From: Cerasibacillus quisquiliarum
GTDB taxonomy: Bacteria > Bacillota > Bacilli > Bacillales > Amphibacillaceae
Direction: 5' to 3'
Assembly: GCF_014202495.1 (NCBI RefSeq)
Contig: NZ_JACHHA010000004.1
Location: 186,001 to 250,000 of the forward strand
Length of the DNA: 64,000 nt
The notes beneath the pieces are model-generated. The model worked only from the letters and a program-made list of their open reading frames with translations. It was not told where the DNA came from and ran no database searches. Within the stretch, counting starts at the first letter, position 1. Each line of letters begins with the position of its first letter. Below, one piece after another: positions 45,296 to 55,875 of this stretch. The position numbers and the translations under genes are program-made.

Positions 45296-47107
45296 CTACA
45301 TCCCGTCATTATCCTGGACTAATATGTCTTTATAAATCATTTGCAGCTTTTCTAAAATATTTTGTATATCTTTGTTCGTATATAAAGTTTCAAATACATC
45401 TAAAAGCTCTGATTCAGTTAATCCTTCTATTGAAATCGCTTTAGTATAAATACGATTATATTTAGCTTTAAATGTTAGTGCCTTCTTGCTAACTTTTATA
45501 CCTTTATCTTCTATCCTTTGCATTAATGAAATGCGTTTATCTGCTTCAATAGGTCCGACTTCTAGGACAAAATACAATAAATCTGGATTAATATTAATCC
45601 AAAATAAAAAAGGTCCATTGTCCCACCACCACTTTTCTCTTGTTTCCCCTAATTGCTCTTTAAATTGATCGAACAACGGAATTTTAAAAGAGAGATTTCT
45701 CTTAGACACACGATAGTGATCTTCAGGAATATTGTTTAAGGCCATCCATTTCTTAAACGCTGTTTGCACTTGTCTATTTGTTTCATTTACTGGCAAGTTT
45801 TTCATCTGGTTGGTTTCTATTGTGCTCAATTTTTTCGTTCGACTATTTAATATGTCTGCTAATTGATGTCGCAATAAAGTAAATTCAGGGTCATTATATA
45901 ACTCAATCATTGCTTGTGTAAGCTCAGCAGTATCATTCCATTTATTAATATCCAACTTGTTCGAGTAAAAACGCGTATAACGTGATTCTTCTGATTTAGA
46001 CCTTTCACTAAATGACAAGCCGATGTTTTCTAGTTGTTCAAGAAGTGAAAGGCGATTAACGTATTTTATAGGTCCTATTTCAGCAATAAGACGTAAACGA
46101 CGATCTTTTGTTTGTTCGAACCAAACAATGAGTCCTGTTCCTAACCAATAATTAGGTTCTCGTACGTGAAAGCGACTAACTCCATGCCATTCAGGTGGTA
46201 ATAAATGTGGCACAGTTGGATGTGGACGATAAAGAATTTCTGCATCAAATTGTTGTTGAATAAACTGCTCAAAACTATACGCTAAAATGTTTTGACCATG
46301 TTTAAAAATATATTCAATTGTATGTTTATACTTTTTAACAAAATGATGTTTATACTCTGTTTTTAATTGCAGTTCTTTACTAACGATAGCCGTCTCTTCA
46401 AATAATGAATCAATGGTTGATTTATGTTGACGATATATATCAATGGCTTGTAATATTTGATCTTGATTTGGATTATATTTTTCTTTTAATATAATGTTGT
46501 AATCCTCTATCAAGTTATAAACATCTTCACTCAATTGATTCTTATGTACTGTGAGAATGGTCTGTAAGATCGATTGTATTCTCTCATACGTCAAAATAAA
46601 GTATTGGTGATTAGAAGGTTTCTCTCCATTCAATGTTAAATAAATAGGAATAATCGTAAAATCATTAAATATGTGCTGAACAAAATGTAAATAATCATCT
46701 AGCTGATTTTCTGATTCGGTTGAATAAAACTTATTCTCTATCAGAATAACAAGCTTCGACTGTTTGCTTACAATAAGTAAGTCAATAAATCGGTTATTAT
46801 CTGTTTTTACCTCACGATATACGTAGCTATTCATTAATGAGTGATTAAGAATTTCACCTATTTCTTCATATTGTAAATTATCACTGTTTTCATCTATTAA
46901 AATAAGATGTTCGATTGTTTTTCGTAAAAAATAGTCATACAATTGATGGTTTTCCATCGGATCTAATAACCATGCTAGAAGATTAGAATGGCGAATTTCA
47001 TAGTTTTCTAATCTTAATACTTTTAATGTATTAAATGAATTTACTTCCTGATTGAGTTGTTGAAATACAATATCATTTTCTAACTCTATTAAATCTCGCA
47101 TTTCCAT
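45296..47107 (-). CDS. PD-(D/E)XK nuclease-type protein with duplicated C-terminal domain
   Basis: This 603-residue protein has a PD-(D/E)XK nuclease core in its first third: RHSNLLAWLLDP, FIDLLIVSKQSKLVILIENK (Asp and the Glu-x-Lys pair) and STESENQLDDYLHF. Two similar domains follow (about 290-400 and 455-580), each with 'WFEQ.../WIN...', an EIGPI or EVGPI motif, R(L/I)SL(L/M) and RFY/RIY. It stands alone with its own terminator and an ATG start behind GAGGTG. Nuclease proteins of this type are often annotated as phage defence or restriction enzymes; that role here is inference. Confidence 0.75.
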   Translation of the reverse strand: MEMRDLIELENDIVFQQLNQEVNSFNTLKVLRLENYEIRHSNLLAWLLDPMENHQLYDYFLRKTIEHLILIDENSDNLQYEEIGEILNHSLMNSYVYREVKTDNNRFIDLLIVSKQSKLVILIENKFYSTESENQLDDYLHFVQHIFNDFTIIPIYLTLNGEKPSNHQYFILTYERIQSILQTILTVHKNQLSEDVYNLIEDYNIILKEKYNPNQDQILQAIDIYRQHKSTIDSLFEETAIVSKELQLKTEYKHHFVKKYKHTIEYIFKHGQNILAYSFEQFIQQQFDAEILYRPHPTVPHLLPPEWHGVSRFHVREPNYWLGTGLIVWFEQTKDRRLRLIAEIGPIKYVNRLSLLEQLENIGLSFSERSKSEESRYTRFYSNKLDINKWNDTAELTQAMIELYNDPEFTLLRHQLADILNSRTKKLSTIETNQMKNLPVNETNRQVQTAFKKWMALNNIPEDHYRVSKRNLSFKIPLFDQFKEQLGETREKWWWDNGPFLFWININPDLLYFVLEVGPIEADKRISLMQRIEDKGIKVSKKALTFKAKYNRIYTKAISIEGLTESELLDVFETLYTNKDIQNILEKLQMIYKDILVQDNDGM

Positions 47108-47202
47108 CTATGTTCACCTCTACAATTTCATTATTAATGACCGATACATATCTTATAAATCAGTAACAAACTATATGTATTCACGTTCATTTAAGGCAGA
47201 AA

Positions 47203-47242
47203 AATAGTAGTACAAATAGTAAACATCATTTGTACTACTATT
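47203..47242 (-). terminator. Terminator hairpin after mqo
   Basis: A perfect 15-bp stem (AATAGTAGTACAAAT with its complement) lies 33 bases past the mqo stop. The T run is weak. Confidence 0.75.
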
Positions 47243-47274
47243 AAATCACTAATAGTTCACTTTTCTATCTACGT

Positions 47275-48786
47275 TTATTTTATCCCTGCTTTTACAGGTG
47301 TTTCGCTATTTAATCCGAGTACTTTTGCAGTTGATTCTTGAATGTCTTGAAATAACTCTGGATTCTCTGTTAATGATTTACCGTAAGATGGAATCATTTC
47401 TTTAATCTTAGGTTCCCAATCTGTCATACGTTCTGGGAATGCCTTCTCTAGCACTTCTAACATAACATGAACAGCAGTAGAAGCCCCTGGTGATGCACCT
47501 AATAAGGCAGCAATCGAACCATCAGCAGAGCTAACAACTTCGGTACCAAATTGAAGCGTTCCTTTGCCACCAGCTTCTGTATCTTTAATAACTTGTACGC
47601 GCTGTCCCGCAACAACAACATCCCAATCTTCTGCTTTAGCATCTGGAATAAATTCACGTAATTGTTCAACACGTTCATCATTCGATAACATGAGCTGTTC
47701 GATGAGATATTTCGTTAACTTCATTTCTTTGACGCCTGCTGCTAACATAGTTAACACATTATTCGGCTTAACAGAACCGATTAGGTCAAGATTTGATCCA
47801 GTTTTTAAAAACTTCGGTGTAAAACCAGCGAACGGACCAAACAATAATGACTTCTTGTTATCAATATATCTCGTATCTAAGTGTGGGACAGACATTGGAG
47901 GTGCCCCTACTTTAGCTTTACCGTATACCTTACCATGATGTTGTTCAATGACATCTTCATTATTACATACCATAAATAAACCACTTACTGGGAAACCGCC
48001 GATATGTTTTGACTCAGGAATACCTGTTTTTTGTAGTAATGGTAAACTTCCACCACCAGCACCGATAAATACGAATTTAGCTGTATGATATTCAAGAATA
48101 TCATTAGCGATATCGTGCACTTTTACTTCCCATGTCCCATCATCCGTTCGTTTAATATCTTTTACAACATGTCTGTAATTGACTTCAACATCACTTTGTT
48201 GTAAATGTTCAAACAATATGCGTGTTAATGCACCAAAATTAACGTCGGTTCCTGTGTCAATCTTAGTCGCTGCAATTGGTTCGTTAATTGTACGATTTTC
48301 CATCATTAATGGAACCCATTCTTTTAATGTTTCAGGGTCATCAGAGAATTGCATTCCTTGAAATAATGGATTTTCTGTCAATGTTTCATAACGCTTTCTT
48401 AAAAATGATACATTATCTTCGCCTTCTACAAAGCTCATATGAGGTATCGGCATAATAAAATCTTCTGGGTTAGAAATTAAATTGTTTTCTACAAGATAAG
48501 ACCAGAACTGCTTCGAAACTTGAAACTGCTCATTGACTCTAATTGCTTTACTAATATCGAGTGAACCGTCAGGCTTTTCTACTGTGTAATTTAATTCACA
48601 CAATGCAGAATGTCCTGTTCCCGCGTTATTCCACTCATTAGAGCTCTCTTTTCCTGCACTATCAAGCTTTTCAAATACTGTTACTCGCCAATCTGGTACT
48701 AGCTCCTTTAAGAGTGTACCTAAAGTTGCACTCATAATGCCTGCACCAATTAAGATAACGTCTGTTGAAGTTTGTCTGTTACTCAT
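47275..48786 (-). CDS. mqo: Malate:quinone oxidoreductase
   Basis: This 503-residue FAD enzyme at the membrane oxidises malate to oxaloacetate and passes electrons to quinone. The FAD-binding motif [13 protein letters not shown] is at the N-terminus, followed by [20 protein letters not shown], the Mqo hallmark. [17 protein letters not shown] and [15 protein letters not shown] are also typical. It starts at ATG behind GAAGGACGG and is transcribed alone. Confidence 0.95.
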   Translation of the reverse strand: MSNRQTSTDVILIGAGIMSATLGTLLKELVPDWRVTVFEKLDSAGKESSNEWNNAGTGHSALCELNYTVEKPDGSLDISKAIRVNEQFQVSKQFWSYLVENNLISNPEDFIMPIPHMSFVEGEDNVSFLRKRYETLTENPLFQGMQFSDDPETLKEWVPLMMENRTINEPIAATKIDTGTDVNFGALTRILFEHLQQSDVEVNYRHVVKDIKRTDDGTWEVKVHDIANDILEYHTAKFVFIGAGGGSLPLLQKTGIPESKHIGGFPVSGLFMVCNNEDVIEQHHGKVYGKAKVGAPPMSVPHLDTRYIDNKKSLLFGPFAGFTPKFLKTGSNLDLIGSVKPNNVLTMLAAGVKEMKLTKYLIEQLMLSNDERVEQLREFIPDAKAEDWDVVVAGQRVQVIKDTEAGGKGTLQFGTEVVSSADGSIAALLGASPGASTAVHVMLEVLEKAFPERMTDWEPKIKEMIPSYGKSLTENPELFQDIQESTAKVLGLNSETPVKAGIK

Positions 48787-49262
48787 TTTTTACCGTCCTT
48801 CTTACTCTAAGTTTTGCAAAAAAGATGCCAATGACAGTAACACCTTTTTTGGTATACCTGTAACCTAATTATATTGTATCATTATTGTTAAAAGATTAAA
48901 ATACATAGGATTTTATTGTTGGTTATTTATTTCGGGAAAAGCTAAGCATGGGAGAAAAATCTGATAGGACGGAAATTTTGATTAAGAACGGCGTAATTTA
49001 AAACAATCTATGACTTACTACGTTTGGCGTTAGAACTAAGAAATATAACGTTCTTCATGATTTAAGCCGTCTTTTTTCTATACATTCATCATAATCATTT
49101 TGTGCACCTTTATCTAGGTTATCATACTTCGTCTTTTCTTAACTTCTCTTAAACGTTCAAATTAAAAAACGGTGAAGAGAAAGGTCGTTTGAAGAAAAAA
49201 TAGTGCCACTTGCAATGTACTTAAATCAAAAGGAAAGAGAAGCCTTGAGAGAAATATATAAT
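48787..49262. other. Gene-free stretch upstream of mqo
   Basis: The part next to mqo should carry its promoter. A short plus-strand frame near 49190-49260 (VPLAMYLNQKEREALREIYN) looks faintly protein-like but has no start signal and is too short to call. Nothing else is seen. Confidence 0.35.
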
Positions 49263-49292
49263 GGAAGGGACAGATTAAATTCTGCCCCTTCC
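49263..49292 (-). terminator. Terminator after fdhD
   Basis: The stem GGAAGGGGCAGA / TCTGTCCCTTCC (one G-T pair) lies 13 bases past the fdhD stop. Confidence 0.8.
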
Positions 49293-49304
49293 GGTCTTTT
49301 AGTG

Positions 49305-50150
49305 CTAATTATTCCATGATTTACATGTGGTGGATTCGGATGTATAAAGATTTGATTCATTCACTTCAACAACTCGTTCCTGATGGGTATATATATTCAT
49401 TTTATGATGACGGACAAACCCGATAGCAGTAATTCCTAAATCATCTGCCAATTGAAGAGCGAGATCTGTCGGAGCGGATTTGGAAATAAGAATTCCTATA
49501 CCCATTTTCGATACTTTTAAAAGGACTTCAGACGAGATTCTTCCACTAAAAATAATGACTTTATCTTTTAAAGGCATACGTTGTCTTAAAATATCTCCAT
49601 AAACTTTGTCAAGGGCATTATGCCTGCCGATATCTGTTCGCATCGTTAAAATATCATCAACAGTACTAACCGCCGCATTATGTACGCCACCTGTTTCTTT
49701 AAATTGCACGGACTTCTGCTGCAATTGATCCATTAATGCATAACATTGATGAACGGTTATCGTTTGTTTACTTGTAACTGTTTTAGCAGTCTTTACATCA
49801 CTTTGAAAGTAAAATTGGCGACTTTTCCCACAACAGGAACCAATAAACCGCTTTGAATGATTGTTTTGGATCATGTCTGGTGGATTTTTTACCTCCACGT
49901 AAGCAAAACCTTGGCGATCATCAATTGAGAGAGAGGCGATCTCATCATAGAAACGAATCACGCCTTCAGACGCCAAAAAGCCGACAACCAAGTCCTCAAT
50001 GTCCGTTGGTGAGCAAACCATCGTTGCAAATTCTTTACCATTCAACATAACTGTTAAAGGGAATTCAGCAGTAACGATTTCTTCCCTTACCGATGGCTTA
50101 TCTCCTTCAAAACGGACAATTTCCCATCCTTTACGAGCTGTTTCAATCAT
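49305..50150 (-). CDS. fdhD: Formate dehydrogenase accessory sulfurtransferase FdhD
   Basis: This 281-residue FdhD family protein passes sulfur from cysteine desulfurase to the molybdenum cofactor of formate dehydrogenase, a step needed for activity. The conserved loop cysteines are in FIGSCCGKSRQF, the N-terminal EFPLTVMLNGKEF is typical, and TGGVHNAA and DIGRHNALDKVYG mark the core. It follows the tatA gene and its terminator in the formate dehydrogenase cluster, so it likely has its own promoter. Confidence 0.93.
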   Translation of the reverse strand: MIETARKGWEIVRFEGDKPSVREEIVTAEFPLTVMLNGKEFATMVCSPTDIEDLVVGFLASEGVIRFYDEIASLSIDDRQGFAYVEVKNPPDMIQNNHSKRFIGSCCGKSRQFYFQSDVKTAKTVTSKQTITVHQCYALMDQLQQKSVQFKETGGVHNAAVSTVDDILTMRTDIGRHNALDKVYGDILRQRMPLKDKVIIFSGRISSEVLLKVSKMGIGILISKSAPTDLALQLADDLGITAIGFVRHHKMNIYTHQERVVEVNESNLYTSESTTCKSWNN

Positions 50151-50288
50151 CCTTTTTCACCTTCTTGTTTATACGTTTCTTCATTTATCAACATTTCTCC
50201 AATGTTTTAATTTCTCAACTATAGCATATTATAGCACTTTGTTTTCTAATGTTTTCACAATGTTAAAGATGAATTTACTTGGAAAAGA

Positions 50289-50321
50289 AAGACACTAGAA
50301 CGATTATGTTCTAAGTGTCTT
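50289..50321 (-). terminator. Terminator after tatA
   Basis: The stem AAGACACTTAGAAC / GTTCTAGTGTCTT ends in TTCTTTTCC on the minus strand. It ends the fdh-tatA transcript. Confidence 0.8.
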
Positions 50322-50384
50322 CCTTTATAGTTCAAACATCGAATGAACAACAGATGCGCCATATGAAATATTTAAGTCAACACA

Positions 50385-50588
50385 TTATGAAGCAGTTGTC
50401 GTTTCTTGCTCATTGCTTTTTTCAGCCGCTGTTTTTTCCTCGTCGTCCATAGCACCATTTGCTGACTGTTTAAACACTCTTAATGTGTCTCCGACTGCTT
50501 TACCAAGTTCAGGTAATTTATTCGGACCGAAAATAATTAAAGCCAAAACAAGGATTAGAATCAAACCAGGAACGCCGATATTAGCCAT
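50385..50588 (-). CDS. tatA: Twin-arginine translocase component TatA
   Basis: This 67-residue protein has an N-terminal membrane helix ([17 protein letters not shown]), the hinge [14 protein letters not shown], an amphipathic helix and an acidic tail. TatA oligomers form the pore for folded proteins with a twin-arginine signal. Its place behind the formate dehydrogenase genes, whose alpha subunit has such a signal, suggests a dedicated exporter component. No tatC lies in the window. Confidence 0.92.
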   Translation of the reverse strand: MANIGVPGLILILVLALIIFGPNKLPELGKAVGDTLRVFKQSANGAMDDEEKTAAEKSNEQETTTAS

Positions 50589-50629
50589 AAAACTCTCTTC
50601 CCTTCTTCATAAGTTTACTTTATAGTTTG

Positions 50630-51298
50630 TTAAGCATTTTTCTCCATTTTCTTTACTTCTTGTGCCTTTACTTCGTTATACCATAGTTCATGACTATTTT
50701 TTGCATATTCTCTATCCATATAACCTGTCGCCATGGCGTTGAAAGACATACGATCAGCTGGATGGAAAATAACCAAATAAACATGAACAAAGAAGAAAAG
50801 TGTTAATAAGACAGCTGACACATCATGAATAAAGAGAAAGATGAGTTGAGCTGTTGCTGAAAACCAGTTAAACCAAAGGATAAAACCACTTATCGCTAAT
50901 AAAAAGCCAAATACAACCGCGAACAAGTAGAACATCTTTTGACCTGTATTATATTTTTCTTGCGGGGGCATGCTATCTCCCCCGACAAAGTAATGTTTCG
51001 GTGCAGCGAGTAACCAACCGAGATCACTTTTACTCCATTTAAACGCCCTTAAAAAGCCGAAACGCTTTTTGGAAAAGATAAAGTAAAGAACTGGTGCCAC
51101 AACAAATAGTACACCGCCAATACGATGAAGTAATCTAATAAAGACACCTATTTCATTCACTAATAGAGCTGATGTACCTTCAAAAAAGACTGCATACCCT
51201 GTCAGTAAAGCGAGGACAAAGCCAACGGCAACTGTCCAGTGCATAATCATATCTGGAAGGTCATAGCGTTTGACTAATGTTTTCTTTCGCTTACTCAT
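50630..51298 (-). CDS. Formate dehydrogenase cytochrome b subunit (gamma)
   Basis: This 222-residue protein has four membrane helices and histidines suited to bind heme b: MIMHWTVAVGF, RLLHRIGGV, LFIHDVSAVLL and FFFVHVYLVIFHP. It belongs to the FdnI/FdoI family, which takes electrons from the beta subunit to quinone. The chosen ATG lies behind GGAGATG and overlaps the beta-subunit stop by 8 bases; longer frames upstream are not family-like. Confidence 0.9.
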   Translation of the reverse strand: MSKRKKTLVKRYDLPDMIMHWTVAVGFVLALLTGYAVFFEGTSALLVNEIGVFIRLLHRIGGVLFVVAPVLYFIFSKKRFGFLRAFKWSKSDLGWLLAAPKHYFVGGDSMPPQEKYNTGQKMFYLFAVVFGFLLAISGFILWFNWFSATAQLIFLFIHDVSAVLLTLFFFVHVYLVIFHPADRMSFNAMATGYMDREYAKNSHELWYNEVKAQEVKKMEKNA

Positions 51299-52136
51299 TT
51301 TTATCATCTCCATTAGCCGTATCGTCATTGGTTTCTTGTTCTTCTTTTCCGTAATTTGCTGAAGCAACGATGAAGTTTGTTAATAATCCGGCGGCAGTTG
51401 CACCCATTAATAATTTTGTAGCTGGTTTTACAACATCGCGACGAAAGCTAACTAAATCGTCTGTTTTCGGCTCAACTGGTAAGCCATAAGTCTCAGGCTT
51501 ATCAGTTAAAACATATATATAATGTAAACCACCCATTTCTGTATCTCCATATACATTCGCATTTGGGTATTGATCTTTTATTTCTTCAACACGTTTATAC
51601 GCTTTATCAACAGCATTTTGCCACGTGTCAAATTCTAAACAGTTTGTCGGACAAGTCCGAACGCATGCTGGTACTTCTCCATTCGTTACCCTATCTTGAC
51701 AGAAATCACACTTATTCATATATTTACTACCTGTTAATGTATCTGTTTCAAAGCGTGGTATATCGAATGGACATACCTTTGAACAATACGTACAACCGAT
51801 ACATGACTCTTGGTTAAATCCAACAAAACCATCTTCATGAGTAAATAATGCTTCTGATGGACAAACCTCAACACAAGGAGCATCAGTACAATGCATACAT
51901 TGATCCTTCCAGAAAATCCAATCCATTGTATCCGTTGATTTATCATATTGCTCAATAAACTTCATAAGCATAAGCGTATTTGCATTGCGATCGGCTGGGT
52001 TTTGATATGTTCCAGGAACATGTTCAAACTCTGTTGCTGGTAAGTTATGCCATTCCTTACAAGCGATTTGACAAGCTTTACAACCTGTACAAAGAGTTGT
52101 ATCTACTAATATGACTTTATCACGTTTTTTAGCCAT
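51291..52136 (-). CDS. Formate dehydrogenase iron-sulfur subunit (beta)
   Basis: This 281-residue protein has four ferredoxin-like cysteine groups (CTGCKACQIACKEWH, CMHCTDAPCVEVCP, CIGCTYCSKVCPFDIP, CDFCQDRV...CVRTCPTN). A membrane-anchoring helix lies near residues 240-260 (KLLMGATAAGLLTNFIVASA). It is the FdnH/FdoH type, linking the molybdenum alpha subunit to the cytochrome b. It starts at ATG behind GGGGGAGAAG, 3 bases after the alpha gene. Confidence 0.93.
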   Translation of the reverse strand: MAKKRDKVILVDTTLCTGCKACQIACKEWHNLPATEFEHVPGTYQNPADRNANTLMLMKFIEQYDKSTDTMDWIFWKDQCMHCTDAPCVEVCPSEALFTHEDGFVGFNQESCIGCTYCSKVCPFDIPRFETDTLTGSKYMNKCDFCQDRVTNGEVPACVRTCPTNCLEFDTWQNAVDKAYKRVEEIKDQYPNANVYGDTEMGGLHYIYVLTDKPETYGLPVEPKTDDLVSFRRDVVKPATKLLMGATAAGLLTNFIVASANYGKEEQETNDDTANGDDKNE

Positions 52137-52139
52137 TTA

Positions 52140-55100
52140 TTACTTCTCCCCCTTCGTTACATTACATGCGCATGCTTTATATTCAGGGGTACCAGTATTC
52201 GGCTCATAACCAGAATTTGTCACATGGTTAATCGATTCTCCCTGTACTAAACCTTTAAAGCCCCAACCCCATGGTACACCGATAACTTCCACTTCTTTGC
52301 CGCCAACTATAAATGGTTGCATACGATCTGTTACCATCGCTTCAATCGTCACAGCACCACGAGCAGTTGAGATTTCGACTGGATCTCCCGACTTGACGCC
52401 TAACTTTTTAGCTAAGTTTTTACTAATTTCTGCAAAGTTAGATGGCATTAATTCATTTAATTGTGGTGTATTACGTGTCACCGCACCAGAGAGAAATTGT
52501 TCTGTCACCATATAAGTCGTTAGTATATATGGATAATCTTTTGCTTTTCCATATTTTTGGAACTCAGGTAATTGTACCGGAGCTGCAGTCGGATTAGACT
52601 GCTGGCTAAACATTTGATTCTTAACCGGTGACTCTAACGGTTCATAATGCGCTGGAAGTGGACCATCACCAATACCACTTTCTTTACCCTTTGGTGCTAC
52701 TTTAAACACGTTTGGATCATAGCCGGGTTTTAACTTAATATCAGGTGCTTCTTGTTGTGGCATCGTAAATGGACCACGGAATAGCGCCCCTTTTCCTTCA
52801 GCATTAGAAAAGATTTTACTACCTTCTGGCGTTTGAGGTGCCTTATCCTTCGCTGCTACATGTAAGACATCTGCTCCAACCCATTTTTTCCCGTTCCACG
52901 ATACAATAGCACGGTTTTTATCACGTGGCTTACCATTTTTATCTGCGGAACCACGATTCCATAATATACGTGTATTATTAGGCCAAGAAAATGTCCAATT
53001 AGGGTGAACACCTAGACCACTCGGGTCAGTATTATCTCGACGTAATGAGTTGTTGCCCTTTTCAGTGATGACACCTGTATAAAGCCCCGCAACTCCTGAA
53101 GATATTTCTCCCGGTTCCATATTTTGAATATCAGAACCAGAGTTCAATAACTTGCCAGTTTTTAAGTTATAACCGTTCATTTCTTTAAGAACTGCTTCCA
53201 TATCAATACCATGATCTAGAACTGGATAATCCCATGTTAAATCAAGAATCGCTCTATCTTTAGGATCATTACTATTTACATAAGATTTTTTAAGTCTCTT
53301 CACAATTTCATAAATCATATCACCATCTGGCATTGATTCACCTTTTGCTGGTACGACAGCTTTTTTACCTTGAATCCAGCGTGAAGAGTTTGTCATTGTT
53401 CCATCTTTTTCAAATGATACAGCTGCTGGAAGTAAGATGACTTCAGTTTTAATGTCCTTTGGATTTAAGTCTGGATGTAACCAGAACGATGTCGTCTCCG
53501 TTTCAAAAACTTCAGACACAACTAACATATCTAATTTACTTAAACCAGCTAAAGCCATGTCTAAAATCGGAGTACTTACGACTGGGTTTTGCCCAAAGAT
53601 AATCCCCATTTTAAATGCGTCTTGATTTAACTTTTCAAAAATTGGTATATAAGTGGGATTAGAAAGTTTAGAGTCACGCTTAGGTATATTATGATAACCA
53701 AATTCATTTTCTGGTGTTGCTTTGTCTCCAAACCACGCCTTTAATATAGAGATGAGCTTCTTCCCGTTAGCCACACCAAATGCTTGAATATAGTCATTTA
53801 ATGTTGGTTGGGCATCGGTTGGAATCGGCGTATATCCTGGTAAAATATGTGCCATCAGAGCCAAGTCTGTTGAACCTTGAACGTTAGGCTCTCCACGGTT
53901 AGCGTTAATACCACCGCCAGGCATACCCATATTTCCAAGAAGTAATTGAATAATGGCATACATACGTATTCCCTGTGTACCGACAGATTTCTGTGTCATA
54001 CCTAATGCATATAAAATCGTCCCTGGTCTATTTTTAGTAAATGTTTCAGCAACAAGTTTCATTTTATCAACTGGCATACCTGTAATTTCACTTGCTTTTT
54101 CAAATGTGTAGTCTTTGAAGTGTTCTTTTAACTTCATGAAAACACAGTCTGGATCATCTAATGATTTCGCCTGTATTGGTAGACCATTAGCATCTAGTTG
54201 ATAAGTCCAAGTTTCTTTATCATATGAACCCTTACCATCAAATCCTGAGAATAGACCATCATGAAATTTAAAGTCAGGGTTCACTTTATATAATGCGTTC
54301 GTATTTTCACGAACATACGTCTCATCATATAGCTTATTGTCCAAGATATATTTAACAATTGCACTTAAATATGCAATGTCTGTTCCTGGACGTACGGGTG
54401 CATAAATGTCTGCTACTTTAGCTGTCCGATTAAATCGTGGGTCAACAACGATTATTTTAGCGCCTTTTTTCTGAGCTTTTAAAACCCAGCGCATAGCTAA
54501 TGGGTGACATTCTGCTGTATTATTACCCGCAATTAAAATGACATTCGCATTTTTCATATCATTAAAGTTGTTTGTCATTGCTCCACTACCAAATGAAGGG
54601 GCTAAACTAGCCACCGTAGGAGCGTGTCATATCTCAGCTTGATGCGTAAAATTATGAATACCTACCGCACGATTAAATTTTGTAAACAGATAGGCTTCTT
54701 CATTATCAATTTCCGCACTTCCCATGCTAAAAATGCCATCTGTACGATTTACGGTTACTTTCTCTCCATCAATATCGACCGTTTTAGTGAAAGTTTCTTC
54801 ACGTACTTCTTTTATTTTAGATGCAATCTTTCCAAATGCCTCATCCCATGAAATAGGTTCCCATTTGTCACTTCCAGGCTTTCTAATTAACGGATGTGTG
54901 ACACGTTGATCAGAATTCACCATTTCCTTCATGGAACGGCCTTTTGGACACAATGAACCTTCATTAATTGGGTGATCAGGATGCCCTTCTGTTGAAATGA
55001 CCTTATTATCTTTAATTTTTACCTCAAGTCCACAGCCCACTGAACAGAAGTGACACAAACCGTAAGCTGTCGATGCTCCTGCTGTCATCATTGGAAAGGC

Positions 55101-55211
55101 TTTGTCAACATCACCCTTCTCAGCATGAACTTTCTGCTTATCGGCTAGTGCTGCAGCTGCTATCGAGGCTGCTGTAAACTTCATAAAAGATCGCCTTGAA
55201 AGTTTTGCCAT
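52140..55211 (-). CDS. Selenocysteine formate dehydrogenase, alpha subunit (FDH-N/FDH-O type)
   Basis: This is one gene of 1023 residues that reads through TGA at 54627-54629 as selenocysteine 195. The N-terminus has a twin-arginine signal (SRRSFMKFTAA), then the 4Fe-4S site CHFCSVGC...CPKGRS. The frame before the TGA ends HNFTHQAEI and continues HAPTVASLAPSFGSGAMTN, which lines up with the Sec-containing block of E. coli FdnG/FdoG. Molybdopterin-binding domains follow to the stop. The enzyme oxidises formate on the outer side of the membrane. The start is ATG behind GGAGGAG. Without recoding, annotation splits it into two false genes. Confidence 0.93.
54600..54629 (-). promoter_or_regulatory. 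UGA (Sec) codon and SECIS-like hairpin
   Basis: Behind the in-frame TGA the message can fold with an apical stem GGCUA-GUU-UAGCC starting about 15 nt downstream, inside the range of bacterial SECIS elements, and flanking GG/CC can lengthen the stem. In bacteria such a hairpin recruits SelB with tRNA-Sec. The exact fold was judged by eye. Confidence 0.7.
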
Positions 55212-55562
55212 GATACTTCTCCTCCAAATCCTTCTGAATCTTAACTCATATATTTCCCAAGAGAATCTATTTATTATATTTATTTTCTCTTTATTCTCTT
55301 GAACTAGGAAATAACCAATAATATTTAATAAAATGACCATTATGAATCTAGTACAAAGGGATAAAGAGTTGTCATAGCGACAATATCATAATAGATCCCC
55401 TTTAATATAGAATTATATCATGTGACAAGCTTAGTTTTCAATATATTCTGACGATTACACTGTTTTCACTTTGTTAATGGTGTAAATGTTTTGGGGATTT
55501 ATTGTAAAGGCGTATAGAATATACTAAATTTACGATGATTTTATGTCATTAACATAAATATA
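55212..55562. other. Leader and promoter region of the formate dehydrogenase operon
   Basis: No gene is seen in the gap. A perfect 9-bp inverted repeat, CAAGAGAAT / ATTCTCTTG (55258-55301), would lie in the message leader 47 bases ahead of the alpha start. I could not find a convincing FNR or Rex box. Confidence 0.45.
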
Positions 55563-55597
55563 AAAAACACCTTCAAAACAAGTTTGAAAGTGTTTTA
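55563..55597 (-). terminator. Terminator after the DUF2892 gene
   Basis: The stem AACACTTTCAAA / TTTTGAAGGTGTT is followed by TTTT on the minus strand. Confidence 0.85.
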
Positions 55598-55650
55598 TTA
55601 ATCTTTTTATTCATTTATGGCACTCAAATAATATCTTCATGACTTTATTA

Positions 55651-55875
55651 TTATTTTTTTATATCACAAATCGCTTTCTCTTTAACGCCTAATGCTTTTA
55701 GAATGATTTCCATTGGACAAAAGCCAGTTAAAGAAGAAAACATAAGCATAAAACCAACGAAGCCAGTGAAGAACAGCCAGTATGGATGATGAACTTGACT
55801 TAAGATTACACTACTTAATACAAAAAAACCAGCCATAAAACGAATGATCGAATATTTACCATTCACTACAAACAT
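55651..55875 (-). CDS. DUF2892 (YgaP-like) membrane protein
   Basis: This 74-residue protein has two membrane helices around [18 protein letters not shown] and [20 protein letters not shown] followed by [12 protein letters not shown], the classic DUF2892 pattern with its single conserved cysteine. In other proteins the domain is linked to rhodanese modules. It starts at ATG behind GGGGG. Stand-alone gene. Confidence 0.88.
   Translation of the reverse strand: MFVVNGKYSIIRFMAGFFVLSSVILSQVHHPYWLFFTGFVGFMLMFSSLTGFCPMEIILKALGVKEKAICDIKK

Noticed and set aside
49190-49260. Small plus-strand gene upstream of the fdhD terminator
   Set aside because: About 25 protein-like residues without start codon, ribosome-binding site or family match.
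54627-55340. Separate short molybdopterin protein ahead of formate dehydrogenase
   Set aside because: Its end and the next frame's start are continuous with FdnG/FdoG across the Sec codon.
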